Source: Deltaproteobacteria bacterium
GTDB lineage: Bacteria > Myxococcota_A > UBA9160 > UBA4427
Direction: 5' to 3'
DNA: 64,000 bases
Assembly (NCBI GenBank): GCA_016713665.1
Contig: JADJOR010000001.1
Span: 1,116,001-1,180,000 of the forward strand
Positions 1-9,296 of this stretch are shown one piece after another. Numbering within the stretch: the first letter of the stretch is position 1; each line of letters starts with the position of its first letter. Below the pieces are notes generated by a model that saw only the letters and a list, made by a program, of their open reading frames with translations, made no database searches and was not told the origin of the DNA. Both the position numbers and the translations under genes were made by a program.

Positions 1-132
1 GACTCGAGGCGCGCGAGCTCGGAAGCCGACGACGGCGCCGCTCGATGGGCCCCGGGCCGGGCCGGGGCATCGGATGAGGAATTCGGGAACGGGAACGAGG
101 ACGGGACCGGACTCGAGGACACGAACGCTCCT

Positions 133-176
133 CCGAAAATCGAACGGGACCCCGGGCTCGCTGCCCGGAGCCCCGT
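133..176 (-). terminator. Probable Rho-independent terminator after the TRL-like gene
   Basis: Arms at 144-156 and 164-176 pair over 13 positions around a 7-base loop. The two imperfect positions are A.C or C.A on the plus strand but G.U wobbles in the minus-strand RNA, so the hairpin fits minus-strand transcription. On that strand it is followed by TCGATTTTC, a short U-tract. It lies about 20 bases beyond the stop codon of the gene ending at 198. Confidence 0.6.
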
Positions 177-197
177 CCAAGTCACGAAAGACGAAAG

Positions 198-512
198 CTA
201 GTTGCCGTACACGATCGTGCAGTACTTGACGATGATGCCGAGCATGTTCGTCGTGTGGTGATCGACGCCGGTCACGTTCTTGATGCCGCCGTTCGCCGCC
301 GCCGTCGCGATGCTCGCATCGCCCACGCCGACCACGCCGACGTACGACGTCGCGCACGCCTCGCCCTTCTTGCCGCCGATCGCGCCTTCCGCATCGAGCG
401 GGCCGTGGACGTCGGCCCAGATCGAGCCCGCGACGGGCGAAGCGGCCCCGGCGCAGCCGAACATCGGAGCCAACAGAGCCAGAGCCAGAACCGTCATGAC
501 GACCTTCTTCAC
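198..512 (-). CDS. TRL-like small exported lipoprotein
   Basis: A 104-residue protein with an N-terminal hydrophobic signal (residues 4-17) ending in a Cys at position 20 (MFGCAG). That makes a plausible but imperfect lipoprotein signal. The rest is short, Gly/Ala-rich and resembles the TRL-like family (small periplasmic or outer-membrane proteins named from a tRNA-associated locus): SIWADVHGPL early, GEACATSYVGVVGVGDASI in the middle, and an NGGIKNVTGVDHH segment near the end. The function of this family is not known. The GTG start is preferred because AAGGGAG sits six bases before it. An ATG five codons later is the alternative. The frame remains open far upstream, but that part is Arg/Gly-rich and does not look like protein. 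It appears monocistronic and ends before a hairpin. Confidence 0.7.
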   Translation of the reverse strand: MKKVVMTVLALALLAPMFGCAGAASPVAGSIWADVHGPLDAEGAIGGKKGEACATSYVGVVGVGDASIATAAANGGIKNVTGVDHHTTNMLGIIVKYCTIVYGN

Positions 513-993
513 GAAACACTCCCTTCGAGTTGGATCCGACCAGCCGGATCCGAGCCGGTGGAGATCGCGCAGACGCCGACATCGGCGTGCCCGAGCCCAC
601 CCCCCATGTGCCGCGCATGGTACGCCACGGAGCGGGATCGACCCAGACCGGAGATGCATTTTCGTGACCCGGGCCACGCCGCTCCGATCCGCCTGCGACG
701 ACCCGCCCGAAAGCCCGAGCGCGGCGGCGATCGGGAATCCCCGAAGACCCACCCGCGCGGTCCGGCGCGCACGGGCCGTCGGCACGGCCCCCGGCACGGA
801 CTAACGCCAGCGTCCCTTCGGGCCGTCCCGTCGAGGTCGACGCGGTTGACAAGCCGGCTCGTCTTGGGGAGCGTTGGCCCCAGAATCCCGATCGGCGACC
901 GCTCCGAGGGCCCTGCTCGTCCCGTGCGCGCGTCGACGGGAAACCCGTCGGCCCCCGATCGCCGGCGATCACCCTGGGTCGTGCGGCCACACC
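513..993. other. Intergenic region between divergent genes, no gene seen
   Basis: This 481-base stretch separates the minus-strand TRL-like gene from the plus-strand GNAT-like gene. It must hold promoters for both, but I see no convincing -35/-10 pair. TTGACA occurs at 846-851 without a matching -10 box. Open frames here are Arg/Pro-rich, as expected by chance at this base composition. Confidence 0.5.
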
Positions 994-1989
994 ATGCATC
1001 GTTCCGCCGCAGAGCTCGACCATCCCGCTTCGTTCTGGAACCGGGCGGCCGCCCACTCGGACCAGGGCGATCCCTTCTGTTGCCGCACCGAGTGGCAGCT
1101 CTCACTCCAGGAAACGTATTTTCCGAGACGGCGTCTCGTTTTTCGCCGCAACGCCACGAGCCTGCTGGCGTTGGCCGAGCGCCGGTATCCCGATCTCGGC
1201 CCGATTCTCGAGCCCCTCGATTCGCTCTGGATGTTCGGCAGTCCGCTGCTCGGCCCCGACGCCCTCGAGCTGCTCGGCGCCCTGCTCGCCGAGCGGCGTC
1301 GAAGCGCCGAGCCGGCGACGGCCCTCGTCTCGGGTTTGATGCCGGGCAGCGCCCTGCGCGAAGCGCTGCTCGAACGATTCCTGCCGGACTTCGAGATCTT
1401 CCGGGTCAAGACGACCCAGGTCTGCAGCGCTTCGCTCGAGGGCGGCCTCGACGGATTCCTCGCGCGCCGCTCGCGCCCGTTTCGCAAGCGCCTGCGCCAG
1501 GCGGCGCGCCATGCCGACGCGAACGGTCTGCGCTTCGAGCGCTTCGTCCCGCGCACCGCCGCCGAGTCCGATGCCGCCTTTGCGCGCATGCTCGCCGTCG
1601 AGCTCACGAGCTGGAAGGGCCTCGCCGGTCGCGGCATCGAGGAGCCGACCTCGAGCGCCTTCTATGCGGCGATGGCGCGGCGTCTCGCGGTCTCGGGATC
1701 CGGTCGCGTGATCTTCGCGCGGGTCGCCGAACGCGACGTCGGCTTCATCTTCGGCGGGCTGGCGGGCGCGGTCTATCGGGGACAGCAGTTCAGCTATGCG
1801 GAGGATCACGCCACCTGGTCGATCGGCAATCTGCTCCAGCAGGAGCAGATCCGCTGGCTCGCCGAGGACGGTGTCGTCCAGTACGACCTCGGCCCGTGGA
1901 TGGCCTACAAGGAGCACTGGACCGAGCGGTCGATCGCGATGGAGGCCCTGCTGCTGCGGCCGAGATCCGCGGCGCGGCGGGCGGTGTGA
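994..1989 (+). CDS. GNAT-fold (BioF2-like/FemX-type) acyltransferase
   Basis: A 331-residue protein with the layout of the BioF2-like acetyltransferase domain (CelD/FemX type). It has a basic stretch RPFRKRLRQA at 161-170, a mid-domain SWKGLAGRGIEEP around 206-218, and the C-terminal YDLGPWMAYKEHW (297-309), equivalent to the family's final 'DLGPG..YK' motif. Such enzymes transfer acyl or aminoacyl groups, often in cell-envelope or polysaccharide biosynthesis. The substrate cannot be told here. The start chosen is the ATG that begins protein-like sequence; no strong Shine-Dalgarno is visible. An in-frame extension upstream is low-complexity and was dropped. The phosphotransferase gene follows 118 bases later on the same strand. 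Confidence 0.75.
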   Translation: MHRSAAELDHPASFWNRAAAHSDQGDPFCCRTEWQLSLQETYFPRRRLVFRRNATSLLALAERRYPDLGPILEPLDSLWMFGSPLLGPDALELLGALLAERRRSAEPATALVSGLMPGSALREALLERFLPDFEIFRVKTTQVCSASLEGGLDGFLARRSRPFRKRLRQAARHADANGLRFERFVPRTAAESDAAFARMLAVELTSWKGLAGRGIEEPTSSAFYAAMARRLAVSGSGRVIFARVAERDVGFIFGGLAGAVYRGQQFSYAEDHATWSIGNLLQQEQIRWLAEDGVVQYDLGPWMAYKEHWTERSIAMEALLLRPRSAARRAV

Positions 1990-2107
1990 TGCGGGGATGG
2001 CCGGGATAGACTCGGCCGGGCGAGGCGGGGCACCGCGATCGAGCGGGCGAGCCGGGACCGAACACGACGTACGCGCCCCGATCCGCCCCCGAGAGAGGAG
2101 TTTCCCA

Positions 2108-3460
2108 TTGCAGAGCGAGCCCCACGACGAGGCGGCGACCGCGAAGATCGTCGACTGGCTCGAGCGGAACGTCGGCGGACGCGTCGTCCGCATCGCCCGT
2201 CAGCCGCGCTGGCGACCGGTCTGGTTCGCCGACGTCGAACGCGACGGCGAGATCCTCGAGCTCTGCGTGCGCGGCGACCGGACCGACATGCCACTCGTCT
2301 TCCCGCTCGAGCACGAGATGAATCTCCAGCGCACGATGCACGAGCAGGGCATCCCGACGCCCCGGGTCTACGGGCTGATCGAGTCACCCCTCGCCTACGT
2401 GATGGACCGGGTCCGCGGCCGCAACGACTTCGTCGAATCGACCGAAGCGGAGCGGCGCTCGGCAGTCGACGAGTATCTCCAGATCCTGGCGCGCCTCCAC
2501 GCGCTGCCGATCGAGCCCTTCGTCCGGGCCGGCGTGATGCGCGCGGCGACGCCCGCCGAGTCCGGAACCTTCGGCATCAGCCGCTATGAGCGGCTCTTCC
2601 GTTCGGTCAAGCAGCTCCCGAATCCCTTCATCGAATTCTCCCTCGCCTGGTTGAAGCGCAATCCGCCCCTCTCCCACGGTCGCGAGTCGGCGATCGTCTG
2701 GGACTCGGGCCAGTTCCACACCGAAAAGGGCCGCATCGTCGCCGTCCTCGACGTCGAGATCGGCCACATCGGCGACCCGATGATGGACCTCGCCGCCTGG
2801 CGCCAGCGCGACACGATCATCGGCTACGGCGACTTCAAGGCGCTCTACGCCCGCTACGAAGAGCTCAGCGGAAGACCCGTCGACCTCGACGCCCTGATGC
2901 GCCACCACTTCGCGTTCACGCTCTCGAACGAGCTCGCCTTCAGCGCGGCGCTGCGCCATCCGGCGCCGGACTCCGACCTGATGACGAACATGCAGTGGTG
3001 CTACGAGACGAATCTCTTCGCGACCGAGGCCCTGGCCGAGATCTACGAGATCGAGCTCCCGAGCGTCGAGATGCCCGAGCCGAGGATCTCCCGCGGCAAG
3101 GTCGCGATCGACCACCTCGTCCACAAGCTGCGCTCGCTCCCGATCGCCGACGAGTTCGTCCAGTACCAGCTGCGCACGATGTTCCGCATGGCGCGCCACA
3201 TCGCCCGGGCGGACGAGATCGGCGAGGCCGTCTCCGAGGCCGACCTCGACGATCTGCATCGGCTCCTGGGCCGGCGCCCGGCGACCTGGCTCGAGGGCGA
3301 GGAGCAGCTCGAGCGCTTCGTGCTCGCCGATGCAACGGAAGGGCGCCACGACGTCGAGCTGATCGGCCTCTTCCACAAGCGCCATCTGCGGGCGCACGGG
3401 CTCCTCGGCCCGGCCGGATCGGCGATGACGCGCCACATGAAGATCCAGTCGTTCCGCTAG
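2108..3460 (+). CDS. APH-fold phosphotransferase family protein
   Basis: A 450-residue protein of the aminoglycoside phosphotransferase/choline kinase fold. Substrate recall of the kinase lobe is seen at EHEMNLQRTMHEQGIPTP (68-85). The catalytic loop is VWDSGQFH (197-204) in place of the usual HGD..N, and the metal-binding segment is VLDVEIGHIGDPMMDLA (213-229). The altered catalytic loop keeps Asp199 but not the classical His or Asn. In close relatives this group is usually annotated only as a phosphotransferase or ACAD10-like protein, so a drug-resistance role is unlikely. The start is a TTG: GAGAGGAG lies seven bases upstream, and no ATG fits as well. A C-terminal extension of about 150 residues is helical and rich in charged residues. 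Substrate unknown. Confidence 0.78.
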   Translation: MQSEPHDEAATAKIVDWLERNVGGRVVRIARQPRWRPVWFADVERDGEILELCVRGDRTDMPLVFPLEHEMNLQRTMHEQGIPTPRVYGLIESPLAYVMDRVRGRNDFVESTEAERRSAVDEYLQILARLHALPIEPFVRAGVMRAATPAESGTFGISRYERLFRSVKQLPNPFIEFSLAWLKRNPPLSHGRESAIVWDSGQFHTEKGRIVAVLDVEIGHIGDPMMDLAAWRQRDTIIGYGDFKALYARYEELSGRPVDLDALMRHHFAFTLSNELAFSAALRHPAPDSDLMTNMQWCYETNLFATEALAEIYEIELPSVEMPEPRISRGKVAIDHLVHKLRSLPIADEFVQYQLRTMFRMARHIARADEIGEAVSEADLDDLHRLLGRRPATWLEGEEQLERFVLADATEGRHDVELIGLFHKRHLRAHGLLGPAGSAMTRHMKIQSFR

Positions 3461-3490
3461 GCGGCAGCGGATCCATCCCGGATCGGGAGG

Positions 3491-4945
3491 CTAGGCGCGG
3501 GTCGATCCCGACCAATGCGGCCAGGGCTGGGCTGCCTCGAGCCAGGCGGCGACGCGCAGGAGCAGATCCTCCCGACCCCACGCCGCCACGAGCTGGATCC
3601 CGACCGGCAGTCCCTCCGGCGTCCGCCCCGCCGGCACGCTGATCGCGGGCTGGCCCGTCACGTTCCAGGGACCGGGCAGCCAGCCGAGCCGCCTGCGCAT
3701 CGCATCGAGCTCCGCCGCCGTCGGGTCGAGCGGGAGCTCGCCGATCCGGATCGCGGGCTGGGTCAGGACGGGCGTCAGCAGCAGATCGTAGTCGTCGAAC
3801 CAGGCGACGAGCCGGCGCGACCAGGCGAAGAGCCCCTCGCGCGCCTCGACGAATTGGAGGCCCGTGACCGCGCGCCCGCCGGCGACACTCATGCGATTGC
3901 GGGGCTCGAGCTCGTCGAGGGCGATCTCGCGGCCGATGCGCCGCGACCACGCCGCGAGCTCTGCCGCGAGACAGGCGGCGACGACCGTCCCCTGCTGGGC
4001 CACGCCCTCCTCCTCCTCGAGCGCCCCAGGCGAGGCCTCCTCGACGACGTGTCCCGCCGCCTCGAGCCGGCGTGCAGTCTCGCGCGTGATCGCGTCGACG
4101 ACGGGATGGGCGGGATCGCCGCCGCAGGCGCCGCGGGTTCGCAGGCCGATCCGCAGGCGTCGCATCGGCGACGCGAGCATCGCCGAAACGGGCCGCTCGA
4201 GGGGGGTCTGGACCGGATCGCTCGCGTGTGGCCCGGCGACCGCATCGAAGACGGCGGCGAGATCGCCGACGGTCCGCGCGAGGAAGCCGTCGGTCGAGAT
4301 CCCGCCCCAATGCTCGCCGTGCTCGGGCCCGGCCGAGAATCGCCCCCGAGTCGGCTTCAGCCCGACCACCCCGCAGAGTGAAGCCGGCACCCGCACCGAC
4401 CCGCCGCCGTCGGAGCCGTGCGCGATCGGCACCATCCCCGCCGCGACCGCCGCCCCCGAGCCACCGCTCGAGCCGCCGGCGCTGTAGTCGAGGTGCCAGG
4501 GGTTGCGGGTCGGCCCGTAGGCCACGGGCTCGGTCGTGGGATAGGTGCAGAGCTCGGGGACGTTGGTGCGGCCGAGAACGATGCAGCCGGCATCGATCAG
4601 CCGCTGGGTCAGGAAGGACGTCGTCCTGGCGACGTGACACGCGCGCTTCGCCGCTTCGAGGCCCTCGTGCCAGGGCTCTCCCGCCTGCGTGATCGAGGCG
4701 TCCTTCAGCAGGATCGGGACCCCGGCGAGCGGAGCGCTCGGATCGTCGCCGCGACCGAGATCCCGAGCGAGCGCGCGTTCGAGCGCCGAGGCCTCGTCGA
4801 GGGCCTTCTCGAAGCGCGGGTGGACGACGGCATTCAGCGCGGGATCGAGCGCTTCGATCCGGCGGATCGCTTCCCCGACGACGTCCGCCGCCGAACGTTC
4901 GCGGCCACGGATCTGCGCGGCGATCTCGCGCGCATCTCCGGTCAT
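3491..4945 (-). CDS. Amidase signature family amidohydrolase
   Basis: A 484-residue amidase-signature enzyme hydrolysing a carbon-nitrogen amide bond, probably cytoplasmic. The full Ser-cisSer-Lys triad is present: Lys81 in LLKDASI, cis-Ser159 in GGSSGGSG, and nucleophile Ser183 in GSDGGGSVRVPAS. The downstream family motif GLKPTRGR (195-202) and the C-terminal NVTGQPAISVPAG are also intact. Length is normal for the family. The ATG overlaps the stop of the upstream M48 peptidase gene by four bases (ATGA), so the two are translationally coupled. The natural substrate is not evident; family members act on fatty amides, Glu-tRNA(Gln) precursors, nylon oligomers and others. It lacks GatB/GatC neighbours, so it is not likely to be the GatA tRNA amidotransferase subunit. 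Confidence 0.9.
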   Translation of the reverse strand: MTGDAREIAAQIRGRERSAADVVGEAIRRIEALDPALNAVVHPRFEKALDEASALERALARDLGRGDDPSAPLAGVPILLKDASITQAGEPWHEGLEAAKRACHVARTTSFLTQRLIDAGCIVLGRTNVPELCTYPTTEPVAYGPTRNPWHLDYSAGGSSGGSGAAVAAGMVPIAHGSDGGGSVRVPASLCGVVGLKPTRGRFSAGPEHGEHWGGISTDGFLARTVGDLAAVFDAVAGPHASDPVQTPLERPVSAMLASPMRRLRIGLRTRGACGGDPAHPVVDAITRETARRLEAAGHVVEEASPGALEEEEGVAQQGTVVAACLAAELAAWSRRIGREIALDELEPRNRMSVAGGRAVTGLQFVEAREGLFAWSRRLVAWFDDYDLLLTPVLTQPAIRIGELPLDPTAAELDAMRRRLGWLPGPWNVTGQPAISVPAGRTPEGLPVGIQLVAAWGREDLLLRVAAWLEAAQPWPHWSGSTRA

Positions 4946-6855
4946 GCGGGTCCCGGCCAGAGCGGGGCGTCGGCGAGTCGCGCGAACTTCTTCTTCAAGC
5001 CGTGATAGGGCCGGCGCAGCTCGACGATCATGACGGGCCCGGGCCAGTCGAGGGCGACGAGGCCGTCGATGGCGGCCTGGCGCTTGCGCTCGGAGCGACA
5101 CGTCAGGACGAGCTCGACCCCGACCGCGTAGGCCACGACCGAGGCATCCGCCGCGAGTACCCGACGCGCGAGGTGGAGCCTCCGGACCGAAGCGACGACC
5201 GGCCCCGTCAGCTGAGCGCGCAACGCCTCGAGCGCGGCCGGCGCGAGCCCGTGCGCGGCCAGCTCGGCCTGCGGGTCGAGATTGCCGAGCTCGCGGCTCC
5301 GCGCCTGCTCGAGCTGCTGCCGCGTCTGCCACCGATCCGCATAGCGCTGCGCCTCCTCCGCCCTGCCCTGTCCGAGCAGGAACGGATGGATCCGCTCGCA
5401 GGCCGGGAGGATCGCCTCGGGATCGAGCGCCATCAGTCGCTCGAGCAGCGCGATCCCTGTCTCGTCGTCGCGCTTCAGACATTCGACGCCCTCGAGATAG
5501 AGGCCGACGGGAATGACCGGCTCGCGTCGATTGAACTCGGCGAGGGCCTCGCGCAGATCGACCTCCGGCTCGAGCTCCATCGTCTTCTGGAATCGCTCGA
5601 TCTCCTCCTCGGGGCTCCGGGTCTCGAGGGCCTGCAGGACGTCGAGTCGCGCCCGATCGCGGCGGATCTCGTCGTGTCGCTCGACCCAGGCCGCGCGGAC
5701 CGCCTCGGACCAGCGCGACTGCAGCGCCGCGCGCAGGCCCGGCAGCGCGTCGCCGAACCAGGCCTCGGCCGCGGATCCGCCCTCGAGCGGAGGCGGGGGA
5801 AGCTCGGCGTTGCGGTCGCCCTGCCCGGGCATCGCCGCGAGCCGCGCCCGCAGGATCGGATGCGTGTCCGCATAATGGCCCTCCCGGTCGAGGGCCTCGC
5901 GCAGCCATCGAACGGCCTCGGCCTCCTCGAAGGGCCGCGTCGCCTGCTCGGCCCAGCGCTGCATCACGTCGCCCGGCGGCTCGCGATCGACGGCGATCCG
6001 ATCGAAGGTCTGCGCCAGGAAACGGTGGTGTCGCGGATCGACCAGGTTCACCCGCTTGAGCGCATTGGCTGCATCCGCCGCCCCCACCAGCTCGACCGAG
6101 GCCGCATCCGCCTCGAACTCGTTCGCACGCGCCAGGGCGAAGGTATAGGCGTTGAAGTAGGGCGCATAGCCGTTCATCAACGGCGCCACGAGGCGCGCGA
6201 CCCAGCCCTCGAGCGCCTCCGTATGCGCCTGCACCGTTCCGAAGGTATGCCGCAGTCGGTAGATGAACGCGGAGAAGCGGCCGTGGGATCCGGCGAGATG
6301 ACCGTACTCGTGGGCCACGACGGCCAGGGCCTCGCGGCTCGAAAGGCTCTCGAGCAGCGGAAGTCCCAGCAGAAGATGATTCCTCGGGAAGCCCACCAGC
6401 CCGAAGGCGGGCCGCTGGACGACGGCGGCGTTGACGTCGTCGACGATCAGGACCTGATGGAAGGCGGGACCCTTCATCCGGGCCCGCATGTCGTCGAGGG
6501 CGTCGAACAGGGCCGGCGCATCGGATCGCCCGATCTCACGGCCCTCCGGCGCCGGTAGTCGCACGAAGAGCGCCTTCACGGACGACTTCACGAGCAGGAA
6601 GAGCGGCACCGCGAGGACGAAGAGCAGCTTGCCCGCCTTGAGCAGGAAGAGCCAGGCGGTCGAGCTCGCGTAGGCGAGCGCCGCGACGCCGCCGGCGAGG
6701 ATCGCGAGTGCCAGTCCCGCCGAGCCGAGCACCAGGAACAGCACGGCGAAGCCCAGCACGGCGAGCGCCGCCACCTTCGCCCGATACGCGCCCGGCCGGA
6801 CGGCGCTCTCCCGCTCGAGCCGCTCGACCATCTCCCGGAACCGGGTCTCGTCCAC
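4942..6855 (-). CDS. M48 family membrane metallopeptidase
   Basis: A 637-residue Ste24/HtpX-type zinc endopeptidase. Two to three membrane segments lie at about 28-60 and 67-92. They are followed by the HEYGH zinc motif (His182, Glu183, His186) and the third-ligand segment NEFEAD (245-250). The long C-terminal half (about 330-637) is helical, rich in Leu, Glu and Arg, and reminiscent of TPR-like repeats, including a RLMALDPEAILPACERIHPF stretch. Family members degrade or process membrane proteins; the target is not known. It is the first cistron of a coupled pair with the amidase downstream (ATGA overlap). The SMP-30 gene upstream is only 51 bases away on the same strand, so all three may be cotranscribed. 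Confidence 0.88.
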   Translation of the reverse strand: MDETRFREMVERLERESAVRPGAYRAKVAALAVLGFAVLFLVLGSAGLALAILAGGVAALAYASSTAWLFLLKAGKLLFVLAVPLFLLVKSSVKALFVRLPAPEGREIGRSDAPALFDALDDMRARMKGPAFHQVLIVDDVNAAVVQRPAFGLVGFPRNHLLLGLPLLESLSSREALAVVAHEYGHLAGSHGRFSAFIYRLRHTFGTVQAHTEALEGWVARLVAPLMNGYAPYFNAYTFALARANEFEADAASVELVGAADAANALKRVNLVDPRHHRFLAQTFDRIAVDREPPGDVMQRWAEQATRPFEEAEAVRWLREALDREGHYADTHPILRARLAAMPGQGDRNAELPPPPLEGGSAAEAWFGDALPGLRAALQSRWSEAVRAAWVERHDEIRRDRARLDVLQALETRSPEEEIERFQKTMELEPEVDLREALAEFNRREPVIPVGLYLEGVECLKRDDETGIALLERLMALDPEAILPACERIHPFLLGQGRAEEAQRYADRWQTRQQLEQARSRELGNLDPQAELAAHGLAPAALEALRAQLTGPVVASVRRLHLARRVLAADASVVAYAVGVELVLTCRSERKRQAAIDGLVALDWPGPVMIVELRRPYHGLKKKFARLADAPLWPGPA

Positions 6856-6906
6856 CGGCGCTTCCTCCGACCTGCCCGAAGACTTCAGGGCGCGTCGCGC
6901 TCCTGG

Positions 6907-7794
6907 CTAGGCGTCGCGCCACGGCTCGAGCGGGAGCCCCGGCGTCGGCAGCCCTTCGATCGCACACACGCGCCCGGGCGCGAGCTCGGTCGTGAAGAGC
7001 GTCCGGCGATCGGCACCGCCGAAGCAGCAGTTGGTCGGCAGCGCCGTCGGCCCGAGATCGACGACGTCGAGCTGCTTGCCGCCCGCGTCGAAGATCCGGA
7101 TGCAATGGTCCATCGGCGCCGCGCAATAGAGGCGGCCGTCGAGGTCGAAGGCGAATCCGTCTCCCGGCGACTCGCCCGGCAGCTGCTCGATGAACCAGTC
7201 TCGCTCGCCGCTCGCGGGATCGATCCAGAGGAGCCCCCGTCCCTCCACGATGAGGACGCGACCGTCGGGCGCGATCGCGACGCCATTGCAGTATTCGAAG
7301 CCGCTCGCGATCCGGCGCAGGCCGCTCTCCGGATGCCAGGCCCAGAAGCGGCCGTCCTTCTTCCCGTGATGCTGCGTTCCGCCATGGGGCGGCGGATCCG
7401 TGAAGTAGAGCGTGCCGTCGCGGCCGACGGCGAGATCGTTCGGCGCCTGGAGTCCGTCGGCGGCGAGCGTCGAGACGCTTCCGTCCTCCGATATGCGCTG
7501 CAGACACGGCGGCCCCGGGCGATAGGGGATCTTCGTCGGGTCGAGGCCGAGATGGACGGCGAAGACGGTGAAGTCGATGCCGCCGTTGTTGGTCACGACG
7601 AAGCCGCCGTCGCCCGCGAGATGGGCGCTATTCGCGCCGCCTGCGACCGAGGCGAGCTCCGCGAAGCGACCGCTCGCGGGATCGATGCGCAGGAGCCGGC
7701 CGGGGGAGATCGTGGTCACGACGAGGGAGCCGTCCGGACACCAGACGGGGCCCTCGCCGAGCGGGACGTCGGCGGAGACGATTTGGTATTGCAT
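6907..7794 (-). CDS. SMP-30/gluconolactonase family lactonase
   Basis: A 295-residue six-bladed beta-propeller of the SMP-30/gluconolactonase/LRE-like family, which hydrolyses sugar or other lactones using one divalent metal. The N-terminal metal-ligand motif LGEGPVW (Glu14) is present, as are APNDLAVGRDGTLYFTD (the family Asn/Asp ligands) and the late GDGFAFDLDGRLY segment. Length and blade repeats (VxxDGxLxF pattern) are typical. The ATG at 7794 begins protein-like sequence; the open frame upstream is Arg/Ala-rich and was excluded. There is no signal peptide, so it is likely cytoplasmic. The substrate cannot be deduced. It probably heads a minus-strand unit with the M48 peptidase and amidase, and is divergent from the MFS/P450 pair. 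Confidence 0.88.
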   Translation of the reverse strand: MQYQIVSADVPLGEGPVWCPDGSLVVTTISPGRLLRIDPASGRFAELASVAGGANSAHLAGDGGFVVTNNGGIDFTVFAVHLGLDPTKIPYRPGPPCLQRISEDGSVSTLAADGLQAPNDLAVGRDGTLYFTDPPPHGGTQHHGKKDGRFWAWHPESGLRRIASGFEYCNGVAIAPDGRVLIVEGRGLLWIDPASGERDWFIEQLPGESPGDGFAFDLDGRLYCAAPMDHCIRIFDAGGKQLDVVDLGPTALPTNCCFGGADRRTLFTTELAPGRVCAIEGLPTPGLPLEPWRDA

Positions 7795-8015
7795 GCGATC
7801 AGCATGGCAGAGGGGTCGCGCCGCGGCCAGACGGGATCGCGGTCGCCGACCCGCCGACCCGCCCAGGCGCCGACCCGACCGATCCCGGGCGACCGCGCTT
7901 CGTGCAGGAAGCATGGTAGGCTCGGACCTCGCGAGCGGTGCGCTCGTATGCCCGGCTCGCGCCCGGGCGGAACGCCCGATCGCGCGGGGCACGTCGACAG
8001 GGTCCGGAGGAGTGC

Positions 8016-9296
8016 TTGTCGAGCGAGATCGCGATTCCCGGGCAGCCTGCCGGGACCTATCAGGGCTGGTGGGTGCTCTCGGCGACCTTCGCCTGCGCGA
8101 TGCTCGTGATCGGCTCGACGAACTACGCCTTCCAGCTCTTCGTCGTGCCGGTGCAGACCGAGTTCGGGCTCTCGCGGGCGGCGGTGAACCAGGGGATGAG
8201 CCTCTTCCTGATCGGCGGCGCGCTCTGGGCGCCGATCGCGGGACGGCTGCTCGATCGGTTCCCCGCGCCGGCGGTGATGGCGGCGGGCGGCGCTTCGATC
8301 GGCCTCGGGATGGCGGCGATCGCCGCTTCGTCGTCGCTCGCGTGGATCGCGGGGGCGCTGGTCGGACCGATGGCGCTGGGCGCGATGTGTGCCGGGGGAC
8401 TCGCGAATACCACGATCGTGTCGCGCTGGTTCCGGAGGCGGCGCGGCCGCGCGCTCGGCATCGCGACGGTCTCCTCGGGCGCCGGCGGCTTCGTGATGGT
8501 CCAGCTGATCACGGCGCTGATCGCGCGCCACGGCTGGCGCGGGGCCCTCGTCTGGACCGGCGCGATCATAGCCCTCGGCGTCGGTGCCCTCGCCCTCTTC
8601 GTCGTGCGATCACGCCCGGACGACGCCGCGCTCGCGCAGGCGGGCGAGCACGCGTCGGGAATCCCGGGCGAGGGCCGGCCGGCCGAGCAGACCTGGTCCT
8701 TCGCCGAGCTGGTGCGACGGCGGAACTTCTGGTGCATCACCTTCGGCACCGGGCTTTTGATGGCGAGCGACGGCGCGCTGCTCGCGTCGAAGATGCCCTA
8801 CCTGCTCGGCATCGGAATCGAAGCGCAATCCGCCTCGTTCCTGATCGCCTGCATGACCGCCTCGTCCGTCGCGGGCAAGCTCGGCATCGGCCTCGCCGCC
8901 GATCGCATGGATCTCCGGCGGCTCTTCACGATCGTCGCCGTGTGTCACGTGATCCTGCTGCTCGTCCTGATCGCGGAGCCGGGCTACGGCGTCCTGCTCG
9001 TCGCGGTCTCGCTCTTCGGGGTCGGCGTCGGCGGCGTCTACCCGCTGCTCGCGACGCTGACGGCCGAGGCCTTCGGCTCCGCCTCCTATGGCTCGGTCGC
9101 GGGGACGATGCAGCTGGTGCTCCTCCCGATCTCGATCGGGCTCGTCACCTTCATCGGCGCGAGCCACGACCGCACCGGCGACTACACCCTCGCGTTCGAG
9201 GTCTTCATCGGCCTCGTCTTTCTCGCTGGCGCCCTGATCGCCCTCGTCGAGCTCCCCCCGCGCGTCGTCGACGCCCGACACGAGGATCATTCATGA
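8016..9296 (+). CDS. MFS transporter (monocarboxylate/oxalate-formate type)
   Basis: A 426-residue, 12-helix major facilitator. An MFS motif A-like loop APIAGRLLDRFP follows helix 2, a basic cytoplasmic loop RWFRRRRGRALGI precedes helix 4, and a second loop GIGLAADRMDLRRL lies in the C-terminal half. The central hydrophilic loop is around 200-235. The overall pattern is that of the monocarboxylate/OFA subgroup, usually carriers of small organic acids. A TTG start is inferred from GGAGG five bases upstream; no ATG or GTG fits in frame. The stop overlaps the ATG of the P450 gene (ATGA), so import of a compound and its P450 oxidation are probably linked. Confidence 0.87.
   Translation: MSSEIAIPGQPAGTYQGWWVLSATFACAMLVIGSTNYAFQLFVVPVQTEFGLSRAAVNQGMSLFLIGGALWAPIAGRLLDRFPAPAVMAAGGASIGLGMAAIAASSSLAWIAGALVGPMALGAMCAGGLANTTIVSRWFRRRRGRALGIATVSSGAGGFVMVQLITALIARHGWRGALVWTGAIIALGVGALALFVVRSRPDDAALAQAGEHASGIPGEGRPAEQTWSFAELVRRRNFWCITFGTGLLMASDGALLASKMPYLLGIGIEAQSASFLIACMTASSVAGKLGIGLAADRMDLRRLFTIVAVCHVILLLVLIAEPGYGVLLVAVSLFGVGVGGVYPLLATLTAEAFGSASYGSVAGTMQLVLLPISIGLVTFIGASHDRTGDYTLAFEVFIGLVFLAGALIALVELPPRVVDARHEDHS

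Noticed and set aside
846..874. TTGACA as a possible -35 box before the GNAT-like gene
   Set aside because: At 17-base spacing the -10 position reads GAGCGT, a poor match; no support.
255..2009. Long plus-strand frame covering the TRL-like and GNAT genes
   Set aside because: Arg-rich, no motifs, and inconsistent with the Shine-Dalgarno-supported genes.
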